NCBI GenBank assembly: GCA_964526965.1
Contig: CAZGML010000047.1
Span: forward strand, 1 to 15,310
DNA from: UBA6265 sp964526965
Lineage (GTDB): Bacteria > Chloroflexota > Chloroflexia > Thermomicrobiales > UBA6265
Length of the DNA stretch: 15,310 nt
Direction of reading: 5' to 3'
The translations under genes were made by a program, and so were the position numbers. Positions within the stretch are counted from its first letter, which is position 1, and each line of letters opens with the position of its first letter. Below the pieces are notes generated by a model. The model saw only the letters and a list, made by a program, of their open reading frames with translations, was not told where the DNA came from and made no database searches. Of this stretch, positions 1 to 7,241 are shown piece after piece.

Positions 1-857
1 CCGTCCTGCGCGGATCGCCCAACGCGATCCGAGCATTGGGCGGGCACATAAACACGAATCCATCACCCAAATTGGTCCCCGCAACCCGCCCCATGTTGTA
101 GGCCCGTCCTGCGCGGATCGCCCAACGCGATCCGAGCATTGGGCGGGCACATAAACACGAATCCATCACCCAAATTGGTCCCCGCAACCCGCCCCATGTT
201 GTAGGCCCGTCCTGCGCGGATCGCCCAACGCGATCCGAGCATTGGGCGGGCACATAAACACAATTGCGGCAGCCGAATTGGTTCCCTCTACCCGCCCGAT
301 GCCCGCCACTTCGTGCCGTGCAGGACGGGTCTACCAATGGCGATATTCGGACGCGGTTCCCAAAACCCGCCCGATGCCCGCCACTTCGTGCCGTGCAGGA
401 CGGGTCTACCAATGCCGATGTTCGGGCGCGGTTCTCGCAACCCGCCCCATGCCCGCCACTTCGTGCCGTGCAGGACGGATCTACCAATGTCCATGTTCTG
501 ACGCAGCAGTCGTAGGCCCGTCCTGCGCGGATCGCCCAACGCGATCCGGGCATCGGGCGGGCACAAAGGCACGGTCCCATCACCCGAATTGGGTCCCGCA
601 ACCCGTCCCATGCCCGCCACTCCGTGCCGTGCAGGACGGGTCTACCAATGGCAACAATCTGATGCAACTGTCGTAGGCCCGTCCTGCGCGGATCGCCACA
701 CGCGATCCGAGCATTGGGCGGGCACAAAGGCACGGTTCCATCAGCCGAATTGGGTCCCACAACCCGCCCGATGCCCGCCACTTCGTGCCGTGCAGGACGG
801 GTCTACCAAAGGCGATATCCGGACGCGGTTCCCACCGCCCCATGCAGGACGGGTCTA
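1..857. repeat. Array of modular GC-rich palindromic elements (two subtypes, both orientations)
   Basis: No gene is credible here. The stretch is built from about 11 copies of a roughly 46-bp imperfect palindrome. Type A lies at about 1-45, 103-148, 206-251, 517-562 and 678-723. Type B reads on the opposite strand and lies at about 290-335, 365-410, 440-485, 601-646 and 762-807, with a truncated copy at about 831-857. When B is reverse complemented, both types share the arms CCCGTCCTGC and GGGCATCGGGCGGG (the second as GAGCATTGGGCGGG in most A copies). They differ in the core: A has an 8-bp hairpin, CGGATCGC/GCGATCCG, while B has a short CAC-GAA-GTG hairpin. Copies are spaced by exact periods of 103 bp (1, 104, 207), 75 bp (291, 366, 441) and 161 bp (518, 679), and each A-to-B distance is 84 bp. 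It resembles REP/BIME-type extragenic palindromes. The open frames across it are by-products of the repetition. Confidence 0.9.
11..31. repeat. Core hairpin of the type A element (first copy)
   Basis: CGGATCGC at 11-18 and GCGATCCG at 24-31 form a perfect 8-bp inverted repeat around the 5-nt loop CCAAC. The same hairpin recurs in the other type A copies; the copy near 678 has a small change in the loop side. The outer arms CCGTCC and GGGCGG also pair, with one G-U wobble in RNA, so a transcript would fold into a long two-level hairpin. Confidence 0.85.
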
Positions 858-1304
858 CTGCCCAGACGTATACGCCAACTGCCAACTCACGCCATACCGG
901 TCGTTCAACCAGGCGTATCGTTCGGCGAAGCCGTAATCGTCGCGATCTTCCATCATGAAGGTGCCGCCTTCGGAGAGACCCGCCAACACCGCCTCGTACT
1001 CCGCCTGATCATGCGTCTCAAAATAGAGCGATGCAGAGGGTGTGAAATCGAACTGGTGCTGGATCGGCGAATCGTTGATCTGCAGGCGCAAACCATCCAC
1101 GTTCAGCACCGCCATCATCACCAGTGGACCATCCGTATCCACGGCCGGGTTCTCGTCGCTCGCAACGGTTTCGGTCATCTGCTTCACCTGCTCGGGATCG
1201 AAGTGCATCACCTCTTCCACCGTCGTGCGTGGAATCACCGATGTATAGAGGTCAATCGCCTGCTGCGCCTTGCCCTGGAACATGAGAAACGTGGTAACTG
1301 GCAT
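855..1304 (-). CDS. VOC-family protein, PhnB/glyoxalase-like
   Basis: This 149-residue protein is of the vicinal-oxygen-chelate superfamily, PhnB-like (3-demethylubiquinone-9 methyltransferase-like) branch. Signatures are the N-terminal FLMFQGKAQQAIDLYTSVI segment, the middle FDFTPSASLYFE segment and the C-terminal YGFAERYAWLNDRYGVSWQL segment typical of this branch. These proteins usually form metal-binding beta-alpha-beta-beta-beta dimers, but the substrate of this branch is generally unknown and cannot be read here. I chose the ATG at 1304 because its product begins MPVTTFLMFQG like relatives and a purine-rich AGGAAGGA lies 11-16 nt upstream. A GTG at 1340 would add 12 unlikely residues. 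The TAG stop lies inside the arm of the last palindromic repeat. The gene is transcribed away from the amidase and stands alone. Family is certain; function is not. Confidence 0.85.
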   Translation of the reverse strand: MPVTTFLMFQGKAQQAIDLYTSVIPRTTVEEVMHFDPEQVKQMTETVASDENPAVDTDGPLVMMAVLNVDGLRLQINDSPIQHQFDFTPSASLYFETHDQAEYEAVLAGLSEGGTFMMEDRDDYGFAERYAWLNDRYGVSWQLAYTSGQ

Positions 1305-1333
1305 GGTTGGTTGCGTCCTTCCTGTGTCGCCGA

Positions 1334-1348
1334 TCGGCACAGTGCCGA
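1334..1348. promoter_or_regulatory. Perfect inverted repeat in the 5' region of the VOC gene
   Basis: TCGGCAC-A-GTGCCGA is a perfect 7-bp inverted repeat with a one-base centre. It lies between the candidate -10 box and the start codon, where a repressor operator or short leader hairpin could sit. It could also be chance in GC-rich DNA. Confidence 0.35.
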
Positions 1349-1375
1349 CCTCGCGTCCGGTACCTGAGTGTGCCG

Positions 1376-1381
1376 AGTATA
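1376..1381 (-). promoter_or_regulatory. Candidate -10 box for the VOC gene
   Basis: On the minus strand this reads TATACT, a good sigma-70-type -10 box about 70 nt upstream of the chosen start. I see no convincing -35 at 16-18 nt, so the call is weak. Confidence 0.35.
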
Positions 1382-1442
1382 GCCGACTGATCCCGGCCGG
1401 CCTTCATCTTCCACGCGTTCACACCTCAAGAAACACAGAGTC

Positions 1443-1472
1443 TTGACGCTGACTAAATGTCAATGCTAGAGT
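1443..1472 (+). promoter_or_regulatory. Sigma-70-type promoter of the amidase gene
   Basis: TTGACG (1443-1448) and TAGAGT (1467-1472) are separated by 18 bp, with a TG one base before the -10 (extended -10). This predicts a transcript start near 1479 and a leader of about 88 nt. The spacer carries a TTGAC...GTCAA inverted repeat (1443-1447 and 1459-1463) that includes the -35 box. Confidence 0.65.
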
Positions 1473-1482
1473 GTACGTACAC
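1471..1482. promoter_or_regulatory. 12-bp perfect palindrome over the -10/start site, candidate operator
   Basis: GTGTACGTACAC is an exact palindrome that overlaps the last two bases of the -10 box and the predicted transcript start of the amidase gene. A dimeric repressor bound here would block the promoter. No regulator gene is adjacent, so its owner is unknown. Confidence 0.5.
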
Positions 1483-1486
1483 CCCT

Positions 1487-1542
1487 GATTTCAGAGTGGC
1501 TAAAGGTGTCCTGAAGGGGATTGGGACACTGGTTCTGAAATC
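1487..1542 (+). promoter_or_regulatory. Nested inverted repeat in the amidase leader
   Basis: GATTTCAGA (1487-1495) pairs perfectly with TCTGAAATC (1534-1542). Inside it, GTGTCC (1506-1511) pairs with GGACAC (1524-1529) around a 12-nt loop. The structure lies wholly within the predicted 5' untranslated region and ends 11 nt before the Shine-Dalgarno sequence GAGGAG (1554-1559). It may be an mRNA structure controlling stability or translation, or a protein-binding DNA site. It matches no riboswitch class I can recognise. Confidence 0.55.
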
Positions 1543-1566
1543 GCCCGTACATAGAGGAGTCCACCC

Positions 1567-4317
1567 GTGGGGAACTGTCATCACTCGGAACACGCACGTA
1601 CACCGCGTTGGTTGGCCAAATCTAAACTCAATCGACGCACCATCCTGCAGGCCAGCGCTGCCTTTGGCGCCGCTGCCGCGTATGCAAACATGCCAGGCCT
1701 CGCCCGGCCGGCGGCTACCCAGGGTGTGACCACCAAGGCACAGGAATGGGTTCAGCCGGAGGACGTCGGTGGCGAGGGACAGCTCGGTTTCGAAGCCGAT
1801 TTCCCCTTCTACGCCATCGCACCCCACTGGCCACAGGAATCGGACGCCAACACCACCATCGAACTCCAAACCAGCCAGGATGGCCTGGTGTGGAGCGCGC
1901 CTGCAGTAGTCGGCCCCGCCCATACAGACGCCGGCCCGGCTGATCGCGATAACCGAATTTATGGTCAGTTGGCGTTCACCGAGGAATCCAACTACGTGCA
2001 ATACCGGGCGCTTGATCCGGATGGTAACGAGCAATCCGTTCCCGGCCTGACCTTCACCTATATCGATGCCACCGGCGGCCCGGGGCTGGATGATATCTCC
2101 ACCTCGTCCCCTATTCCGTCACTGGACAGGCCACCCATCATCTCCCGCGAGGAATGGGGTGCCAACCTCACCTATGGCGGTGCCGAGCGCGGCGCCAGCG
2201 AGTGGATTCCGCACTATCAGGAAGTGGAGCACGTCATCATCCACCACTCGGATACATCCAACTTCCGCGATCCACTCACCGAAATCCGCTCCATTCACTA
2301 CTACCACGCCATCACCCGCGGCTGGGGTGATATCGGCTACAACTACCTCGTGGATTTCATGGGCAATGTCTATGAAGGCCGTGTCGGTGGAGACAACGTT
2401 ATCGGCGGCCACGCCTACCAGTACGCGCATGGCAGTAGCGGCATCTGCGTGATGGGCAACTATAGCGTCGAAACAGCCACACCCGAGATGCTGGCCGGCC
2501 TCACCTGGATCACCGCCTGGGCGGCACGCTATCTCGATCCGCTCTCCCGCAAGGATTTCCACGAAACCCCCAACCTGCCGGCCATCTGCGGCCACCGCGA
2601 TGTGAACGACAGCACGTGTCCCGGCGATAGCATGTATGCCGATCTCGATTACATCCGCGAGGCCGTGGCAGAAGTGCACACCGGCACGCGGGAAACGATT
2701 CAGGATCCGGACTACAGTCCCGGCGAGGTGGTCGAAGTCACTGTGGACTTCGCCAACCTGCGCTCCATGCCCGGTATATCCGAAGGCATTATCGCCTCAC
2801 CTGCCTGGGGAACGGTCTTCCAGGTGATCGAAGGTCCAGCCACCGTGGATGAGGAACAGTGGTACCACGTGCGCGGCGAAATCGGTTCTGGCTGGCTGGC
2901 ACTGAGCACCTTTGGCCCAAGCGATGCGGCAGCCCCACGCGGTCAATTCGCCAACGGCGAGACGCTGTTCGTCCGCGAGGATCTGGTGAATCTCCGCAGC
3001 GAGCCAACCCTGCGCAGCACTATCGTCGGGCAAGTCAACTTCATGGACGAGGCCACAATTATCGATGGCCCCATGCCGGCCAACGGCTACACCTGGTATC
3101 AGGTGGAATCCGCAGTTGCCACTGGTTGGATCACCGAGCGACACATCGCCCACGAGGAAGATATCGCTCCCCCAGCCCGCCTTGGTGTTGGCGATAACGT
3201 GGTCGCCGTCGAGCCGGAGGGTATCGCCTTACGCGTGAATCCGTCGCCCGAGGCATCGCAGGTGGTGGGACTACCCATCGGCACCACCGGATCCATTATC
3301 GAAGGTCCGGAAAACGCCCGTGGCTATAATTGGGTGAAGGTGCAAACCCCGCTCGGTACGGGCTGGGGCGCCGAGCAGTACTTCGACGAAGCCGAGATCG
3401 AGGATGTCGCATCCGAGGAGTTCGAAGCCGGCACTACTGTGGTTGTCGACACCGACTCCCTCAACCTGCGTGACCAGCCAGACCTGGACGCCAACATCGT
3501 CACCACGCTTGGAACAGGTGTTCGCGGCACGGTGCTGCAAGGCCCGGAGACGGCGAACAACTTCACCTGGTATGAGATAGAAACCGATGACGCCGTCGGC
3601 TGGAGCGTCGGCTCATTCCTCGCCACTGGCGAGACCGGCTCGCAGGAGCGTGTCTTCACAAACGGCGAGGCCGTGTACGTCAATACCGATGCCGTCAACC
3701 TCCGCACCTCCCCTGGCCTTGATGCCGACGTGGTTGTAGTGCTGACCCAACATCAATCGGGCTCGGTGGTGAATGGCCCGGAGCCGGCCGATGGGCACAC
3801 CTGGTACGAAATCGAATCGGCCGATGGCACTGGTTGGGCGTCGGCACAGTTCTTCGGCAAAGGCACTGCCGATCCCGCCCCGGTCACCCTCTCCATCGGT
3901 AGCCTGGTCGTGAGTGCTGACGGCGATGCCGTGAACATTCGCACCGAGCCGGGCGTGGGGAGTCCGGTGGCTGCCCAACTACTGGCAGGCGAAACCGCTG
4001 AGGTAGTCGGTGGATCCATCCAGGCCGATGGGTACAACTGGGTGAATGTGCAGCTGGGTGACACCACTGGCTGGGCCGCAAACGCCTACCTCGCCACCGA
4101 AGCCGAAGGCGCATTTGCTGCCGGTACCGTGGTGCGGGTGATTGATGGCGAGCTCAACCTGCGCGCCTCAGCCTCGCTTGGGGCGGAAGTGGTGCATGTC
4201 ATGCCCGACGCCACCTATGCCGAAGTGGTGGATGGCCCAGAGGATGCCGACGGTCACACCTGGTACCGCATCAGCACCTCTCGCTTTGGCACAGGCTGGG
4301 CCGTGGCCGCCTTCCTG
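1567..4317 (+). CDS. Tat-exported PGRP-type N-acetylmuramoyl-L-alanine amidase with SH3b repeats (3' end lost in gap)
   Basis: The product is a secreted enzyme expected to cut the amide bond between muramic acid and the stem peptide of peptidoglycan. GTG at 1567 is preferred: GAGGAG lies 7 nt upstream and it brings in a twin-arginine signal, NRRTIL at residues 22-27, followed by an Ala-rich hydrophobic stretch. Residues about 70-165 form a beta-rich domain. The PGRP/amidase_2 domain spans about 190-370. Its expected zinc ligands are visible as H226 (IIHHSDT), H343 (GHRD) and C351 (TCPGD), with the catalytic-type Tyr258 in GYNY. Seven SH3b repeats follow from about 388 to the gap. With all three ligands present it should be a catalyst and not merely a recognition protein. 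The reading frame is open for 917 codons and is cut by the run of N; the true C-terminus is unknown. Domain calls are firm; the in vivo role (wall turnover or attack on other cells) is open. Confidence 0.92.
2719..4317 (+). repeat. Seven tandem SH3b-coding repeats
   Basis: Each unit is about 72-80 codons and ends with the pattern [hydrophobic]xGPxxxxxxxWYxVxxxxxxGW. Each also contains an NLR-type motif near its start: FANLR, LVNLR, IALR, LNLR, VNLR, VNIR and LNLR. SH3b domains of secreted hydrolases usually bind cell-wall peptides or sugars. The units have diverged clearly at DNA level, so the set is old. The assembly gap falls at the end of the seventh unit, so more units may be missing. Confidence 0.85.
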
Positions 4318-4417
4318 NNNNNNNNNNNNNNNNNNNNNNNNNNNNNNNNNNNNNNNNNNNNNNNNNNNNNNNNNNNNNNNNNNNNNNNNNNNNNNNNNNN
4401 NNNNNNNNNNNNNNNNN
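4318..4417. other. Assembly gap of 100 N
   Basis: Exactly 100 undetermined bases, the usual placeholder for a scaffold gap of unknown true size. Any reading frame carried through it is meaningless. The end of the amidase gene and possibly other genes are missing here; in many bacteria rpsF, ssb and rpsR lie just before rplI. Confidence 0.97.
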
Positions 4418-4431
4418 TGGCGATAGCCTGT

Positions 4432-4461
4432 CTGGCACACTCTTTCCCGACCCGCTACACT
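4432..4461 (+). promoter_or_regulatory. rplI: Weak candidate promoter for rplI
   Basis: CTGGCA (4432-4437) and TACACT (4456-4461), 18 bp apart, each match 4 of 6 consensus bases. They lie about 110 nt upstream of rplI in the 153-bp stretch after the gap (4418-4570), where I see no other gene. The promoter could equally be hidden in the gap. Confidence 0.3.
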
Positions 4462-4570
4462 TGCTGATGATCTGGCACCTGGAGTGCACCGCTGAGCCAT
4501 GTTGATCGCGGTGCGGCTCGTGCTGACTTGTGAACAATTGGTATTCATACGTAATTGGAAGGCGAAATCG

Positions 4571-5125
4571 ATGAAAGTGGTACTTCGCAAAGATGTAGAC
4601 AAGCTCGGCGAAGCCGGCAGTGTGCAAGATGTAAGTGGTGGATACGCCCGCAACTTCCTCATCCCCAAGGGACTGGCAGTGTACGCAACCGAGGGCGAAC
4701 TCAAGATGGCTGCCCACAATCAGGCAGTGAAGGATCGCAAGATCGAGCGGCAGGAGCAGCAGCTGCAATCCCTCGCCGACAAGATCGAAGGCCTCAACCT
4801 CACGTTCGAAACCCGCGCCAGCGAGAGCGGCCAGCTCTTCGGCTCCATCGGTTCGGCTGATATCGCCGCGCAGATCACCGAGAAGATCGGCGAAGAGATC
4901 GACCGCCGCAAGGTGGAACTGAGCGATCCCATCCGCACCCTGGGCGAGCACAGCGTCTCCGTCCACCTGGTCGGCAAGCTCCGCTCCACCGTCAATGTGA
5001 CGATCAAGGGCGAGTTCGTTGAGGAAGAATCCTCCGAAGGCGAAAGCGAATCGGAAGAGAAGGCCGAATCCGAAAGCACCGAATCGCAGGAAGCTCCGGC
5101 TCAGGAAGAAGCATCGGCCGAGTAG
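4571..5125 (+). CDS. rplI: 50S ribosomal protein L9 with an acidic C-terminal tail
   Basis: This is the 184-residue L9, a two-domain 23S rRNA-binding protein of the large subunit that influences reading-frame maintenance. The N-terminal domain is textbook: MKVVLRKDVDKLGEAGSV followed by the VSGGYARNFLIPKGLA motif at about 21-36. A long connecting helix (about 42-75) leads to the C-terminal domain, which ends near VNVTIKGE (141-148). Residues 149-184 are an extra tail made almost only of E, S, A, Q and K; typical L9 stops near residue 148-150. The start at 4571 is set by homology and by GGAAGG 8 nt upstream; an in-frame ATG at 4499 would add 24 unrelated residues. It heads a plus-strand run with dnaB, an order found in many bacteria. 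Confidence 0.96.
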   Translation: MKVVLRKDVDKLGEAGSVQDVSGGYARNFLIPKGLAVYATEGELKMAAHNQAVKDRKIERQEQQLQSLADKIEGLNLTFETRASESGQLFGSIGSADIAAQITEKIGEEIDRRKVELSDPIRTLGEHSVSVHLVGKLRSTVNVTIKGEFVEEESSEGESESEEKAESESTESQEAPAQEEASAE

Positions 5126-5151
5126 GTTCACGCTCGAACGGAATACCTCCC

Positions 5152-5192
5152 AGGCCGGGCCGGGTGCACGCAGGTAATGTGTGCCCCGGCCT
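5152..5192 (+). terminator. Hairpin after rplI, possible weak terminator
   Basis: AGGCCGGG (5152-5159) pairs with CCCGGCCT (5185-5192). The interior GTGCAC and GTGTGC can pair partly. The U-run is poor (CATTT), so this may be an attenuating or mRNA-stabilising hairpin between rplI and dnaB and not a full terminator. Confidence 0.45.
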
Positions 5193-5213
5193 CATTTCCG
5201 CTACCCTATCACC

Positions 5214-5219
5214 TACAAT
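5214..5219 (+). promoter_or_regulatory. Candidate -10 box upstream of dnaB
   Basis: TACAAT differs from the consensus at one base and lies 41 nt before the dnaB start, just after the hairpin. No clear -35 is visible, so an independent dnaB promoter is possible but unproven. Confidence 0.35.
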
Positions 5220-5260
5220 AGATGTAAACATTTCGACCTAGATTCGAGGTTCCCCGCAAC

Positions 5261-6595
5261 ATGGAAACAGCCCTGGACCGGCTTCCACCACACAACTACG
5301 AGGCAGAGCAATCCGTATTGGGCAGCATGCTGCTCGATCGTGACGCCGTGATCAAAATCGCCGCTAACCTCAAACCCGAGCACTTCTACTCCACGGCGAA
5401 CGGTCAGATCTACCAGGCCATTCTCGATCTCTACAACCGCCGTGAGCCGCCCGATCTGATCACGGTCTCCAACGAACTCGCAAACCGCGAACAGCTGGAA
5501 GACGTGGGCGGAGACGCCTACCTGGCCTCGCTGATGAACGGCGTCTTCACCTCGGTGCATATCGAGTACTACGCCAACATCGTTGAAGCAGAGGCCACCC
5601 GCCGCCGCCTCATCGATGCCGGCACCAAAATTGTGGGCATCGGCTACCAGAACGAGCTCGAGGTTAAGGACGCAATCGACCTCGCCGAGAGCGAGATCCA
5701 TGGTGTCTCTGGCGAGAAATCCACGCGCGATTTCCGCCACATGTCCGATGTGCTGGGTGACCTCTTCGACTTCCTCCTCGCTGAGGATCGATCCGAATCG
5801 TTCGGCGTGCCCAGTGGCTATCAGGACCTGGACGAACTCACCGGTGGGTTCCAGCGCAGCGACCTCATCATTCTCGCTGCTCGCCCAAGTATGGGTAAAA
5901 CCGGTCTCGCACTTGGCATCGCCTACGGCGCGGCCCTGCAAAACCGCAAAAAGGTGGGCATCTTCAGCCTGGAGATGTCTGCAGAACAGTTGGTGACACG
6001 CCTGCTTTCCACGGAAACCGGCATCGATTCGCACGATCTTCGCCTGCGCCGCTTCCCGTCGTCCAAGCTACCCAACCTCTCCAATGCTTTTGGACGTCTC
6101 TCCGAGGCGCCGATCTACATCGACGACGGATCGGGCTCCACGGTCATGGATATCCGCTCCAAGGCCCGGCGACTCCAGGCCGAACAGGGGCTGGACATGA
6201 TCATCGTCGACTACCTGCAGCTTATGCAGGGTCGCCGCCAGGATTCCCGTGTCAACGAGATCTCGGAGATCTCCCGTGGACTCAAGGGCCTTGCCCGCGA
6301 GCTGGACATCCCGGTCATCGCGCTCTCGCAGCTCTCACGTGCTGTGGAACAGCGGGCCGACCATCGCCCCATGCTGAGCGACCTGCGTGAATCCGGTGCT
6401 ATCGAGCAGGACGCCGACATCGTCATGTTCATTTACCGCGAGGATCGCTACACCGAAACGCCGGAGGAGCCAAACGTCGCCGAGATCATCGTTGCCAAGC
6501 ACAGGAACGGTCCGGTCAAAACCATCAAACTGCACTTCGAGCCACGCTTTGCCAAGTTCTCCGACTGGAGCACCTTCACTATTGGTGATTCCTGA
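5261..6595 (+). CDS. dnaB: Replicative DNA helicase DnaB
   Basis: This 444-residue protein is the hexameric 5'-3' helicase that unwinds DNA ahead of the replisome and recruits primase. The N-terminal collar domain opens with LPPHNYEAEQSVLGSMLLD (about 8-26). The linker lies near 150-180, and the RecA-like motor starts around VPSGYQDLDELTGGF. Walker A is ARPSMGKT at 207-214 (K213, T214). Walker B is IIVDYLQLM at 314-322 (D317). The segment EISRGLKGLARELDIPVIALSQLSR and the late SDLRESGAIEQDAD are standard DnaB-family motifs. Length matches intein-free DnaB, and no intein is present. Its TGA overlaps the next gene's ATG by one base, pointing to coupled translation with the DnaD-domain gene. Confidence 0.98.
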   Translation: METALDRLPPHNYEAEQSVLGSMLLDRDAVIKIAANLKPEHFYSTANGQIYQAILDLYNRREPPDLITVSNELANREQLEDVGGDAYLASLMNGVFTSVHIEYYANIVEAEATRRRLIDAGTKIVGIGYQNELEVKDAIDLAESEIHGVSGEKSTRDFRHMSDVLGDLFDFLLAEDRSESFGVPSGYQDLDELTGGFQRSDLIILAARPSMGKTGLALGIAYGAALQNRKKVGIFSLEMSAEQLVTRLLSTETGIDSHDLRLRRFPSSKLPNLSNAFGRLSEAPIYIDDGSGSTVMDIRSKARRLQAEQGLDMIIVDYLQLMQGRRQDSRVNEISEISRGLKGLARELDIPVIALSQLSRAVEQRADHRPMLSDLRESGAIEQDADIVMFIYREDRYTETPEEPNVAEIIVAKHRNGPVKTIKLHFEPRFAKFSDWSTFTIGDS

Positions 6596-7221
6596 TGCCG
6601 ACGAGTTCGGTTGCGATTCCGCTCGCCTTCTTGCGAGACGTGGTTCCTACAATTACGCATACAGACGAACTGCATGTCTCCCTCACCATCTTTCGCCTGC
6701 TGGCGGAATCCGGCAGTGAGGAGACACCGATTGCGGAATCATCCGTGATGGACGATGAGGCGCTGCGCAAAACGCTGCGAATCTCTGGCTCGATCACAAC
6801 GCTCGATACCCGCATTTTCGATGCGCTGGAGCTCGCAGTTGGCCGCAGCACATTCCTGCGCTTTGTGGCAGTACAGGGCTCCCGGGAGACCGCCTGGTAC
6901 TTCGCCAACACACCGGTAACCCGAGCACTGGTTACCGCCATGCAGGAGGGCCGTGTGCCACCACCACGCGTGGTGTGGGATGGCAGCGCGGCCCCACAGA
7001 TCGCCGTCGATCCGCCAAACGTCTTTCGGCTGTACGAACAGAACATCGGCCCACTGACACCGATCATTGCCGATCAGCTCACAACCGCCGCAAGCGACTA
7101 CCCCGCCACCTGGATAGAAGACGCAATTAGCGAGGCGGTATCCTATAACAAACGCAACTGGCGCTATATTCTTCGCATTCTGGAAAACTGGCGCCAGTCT
7201 GGCAGGCCCGAACAGTCCTGA
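6595..7221 (+). CDS. DnaD-domain replication initiation protein
   Basis: This 208-residue protein probably helps place the DnaB helicase on DNA. The C-terminal part (about 142-199) is a DnaD/DnaB_2-type domain: NVFRLYEQNIGPLTPIIADQL, then WIEDAISEAV, then NKRNWRYILRILENW. It carries the YxxxIxxxW motif (Y191, I195, W199) that in characterised DnaD proteins takes part in single-stranded DNA binding. The N-terminal part (about 8-110) looks like the winged-helix half of such proteins but is poorly conserved. The start overlaps the dnaB stop by one base (TGATG) with no clear Shine-Dalgarno, so translation is probably coupled. Its place between helicase and loader supports a helicase-loading role. 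I leave out a symbol because the protein is not clearly orthologous to Bacillus DnaD. Confidence 0.88.
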   Translation: MPTSSVAIPLAFLRDVVPTITHTDELHVSLTIFRLLAESGSEETPIAESSVMDDEALRKTLRISGSITTLDTRIFDALELAVGRSTFLRFVAVQGSRETAWYFANTPVTRALVTAMQEGRVPPPRVVWDGSAAPQIAVDPPNVFRLYEQNIGPLTPIIADQLTTAASDYPATWIEDAISEAVSYNKRNWRYILRILENWRQSGRPEQS

Positions 7222-7241
7222 CCCGCAGAACAGGTAAACGT

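Noticed and set aside
1..857. CRISPR array
   Set aside because: Repeats are imperfect, occur in both orientations with mixed spacing, the intervals between them are also repeated, and no cas gene is present.
63..885. Several open frames of 60-217 codons on both strands in the first 900 bases
   Set aside because: They follow the repeat periods, translate to repeated Arg/Pro/Ser-rich peptides with no domain, and are absent from the single-copy DNA next to them.
4433..4448. Sigma-54-type -24 element (TGGCAC) upstream of rplI
   Set aside because: The matching -12 TTGC is not at the required distance.
4318..4467. Continuation of the amidase frame through the N run to a stop at 4467
   Set aside because: The 100 N are of arbitrary length, so the frame after them is not defined; none of the three frames after the gap looks like an SH3b domain.
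4499..4570. Upstream start for rplI
   Set aside because: It adds 24 residues without L9 similarity; the ATG at 4571 has a good ribosome-binding site and the canonical MKVVL start.
5261..6595. Intein in dnaB
   Set aside because: The protein is 444 residues with uninterrupted Walker motifs.
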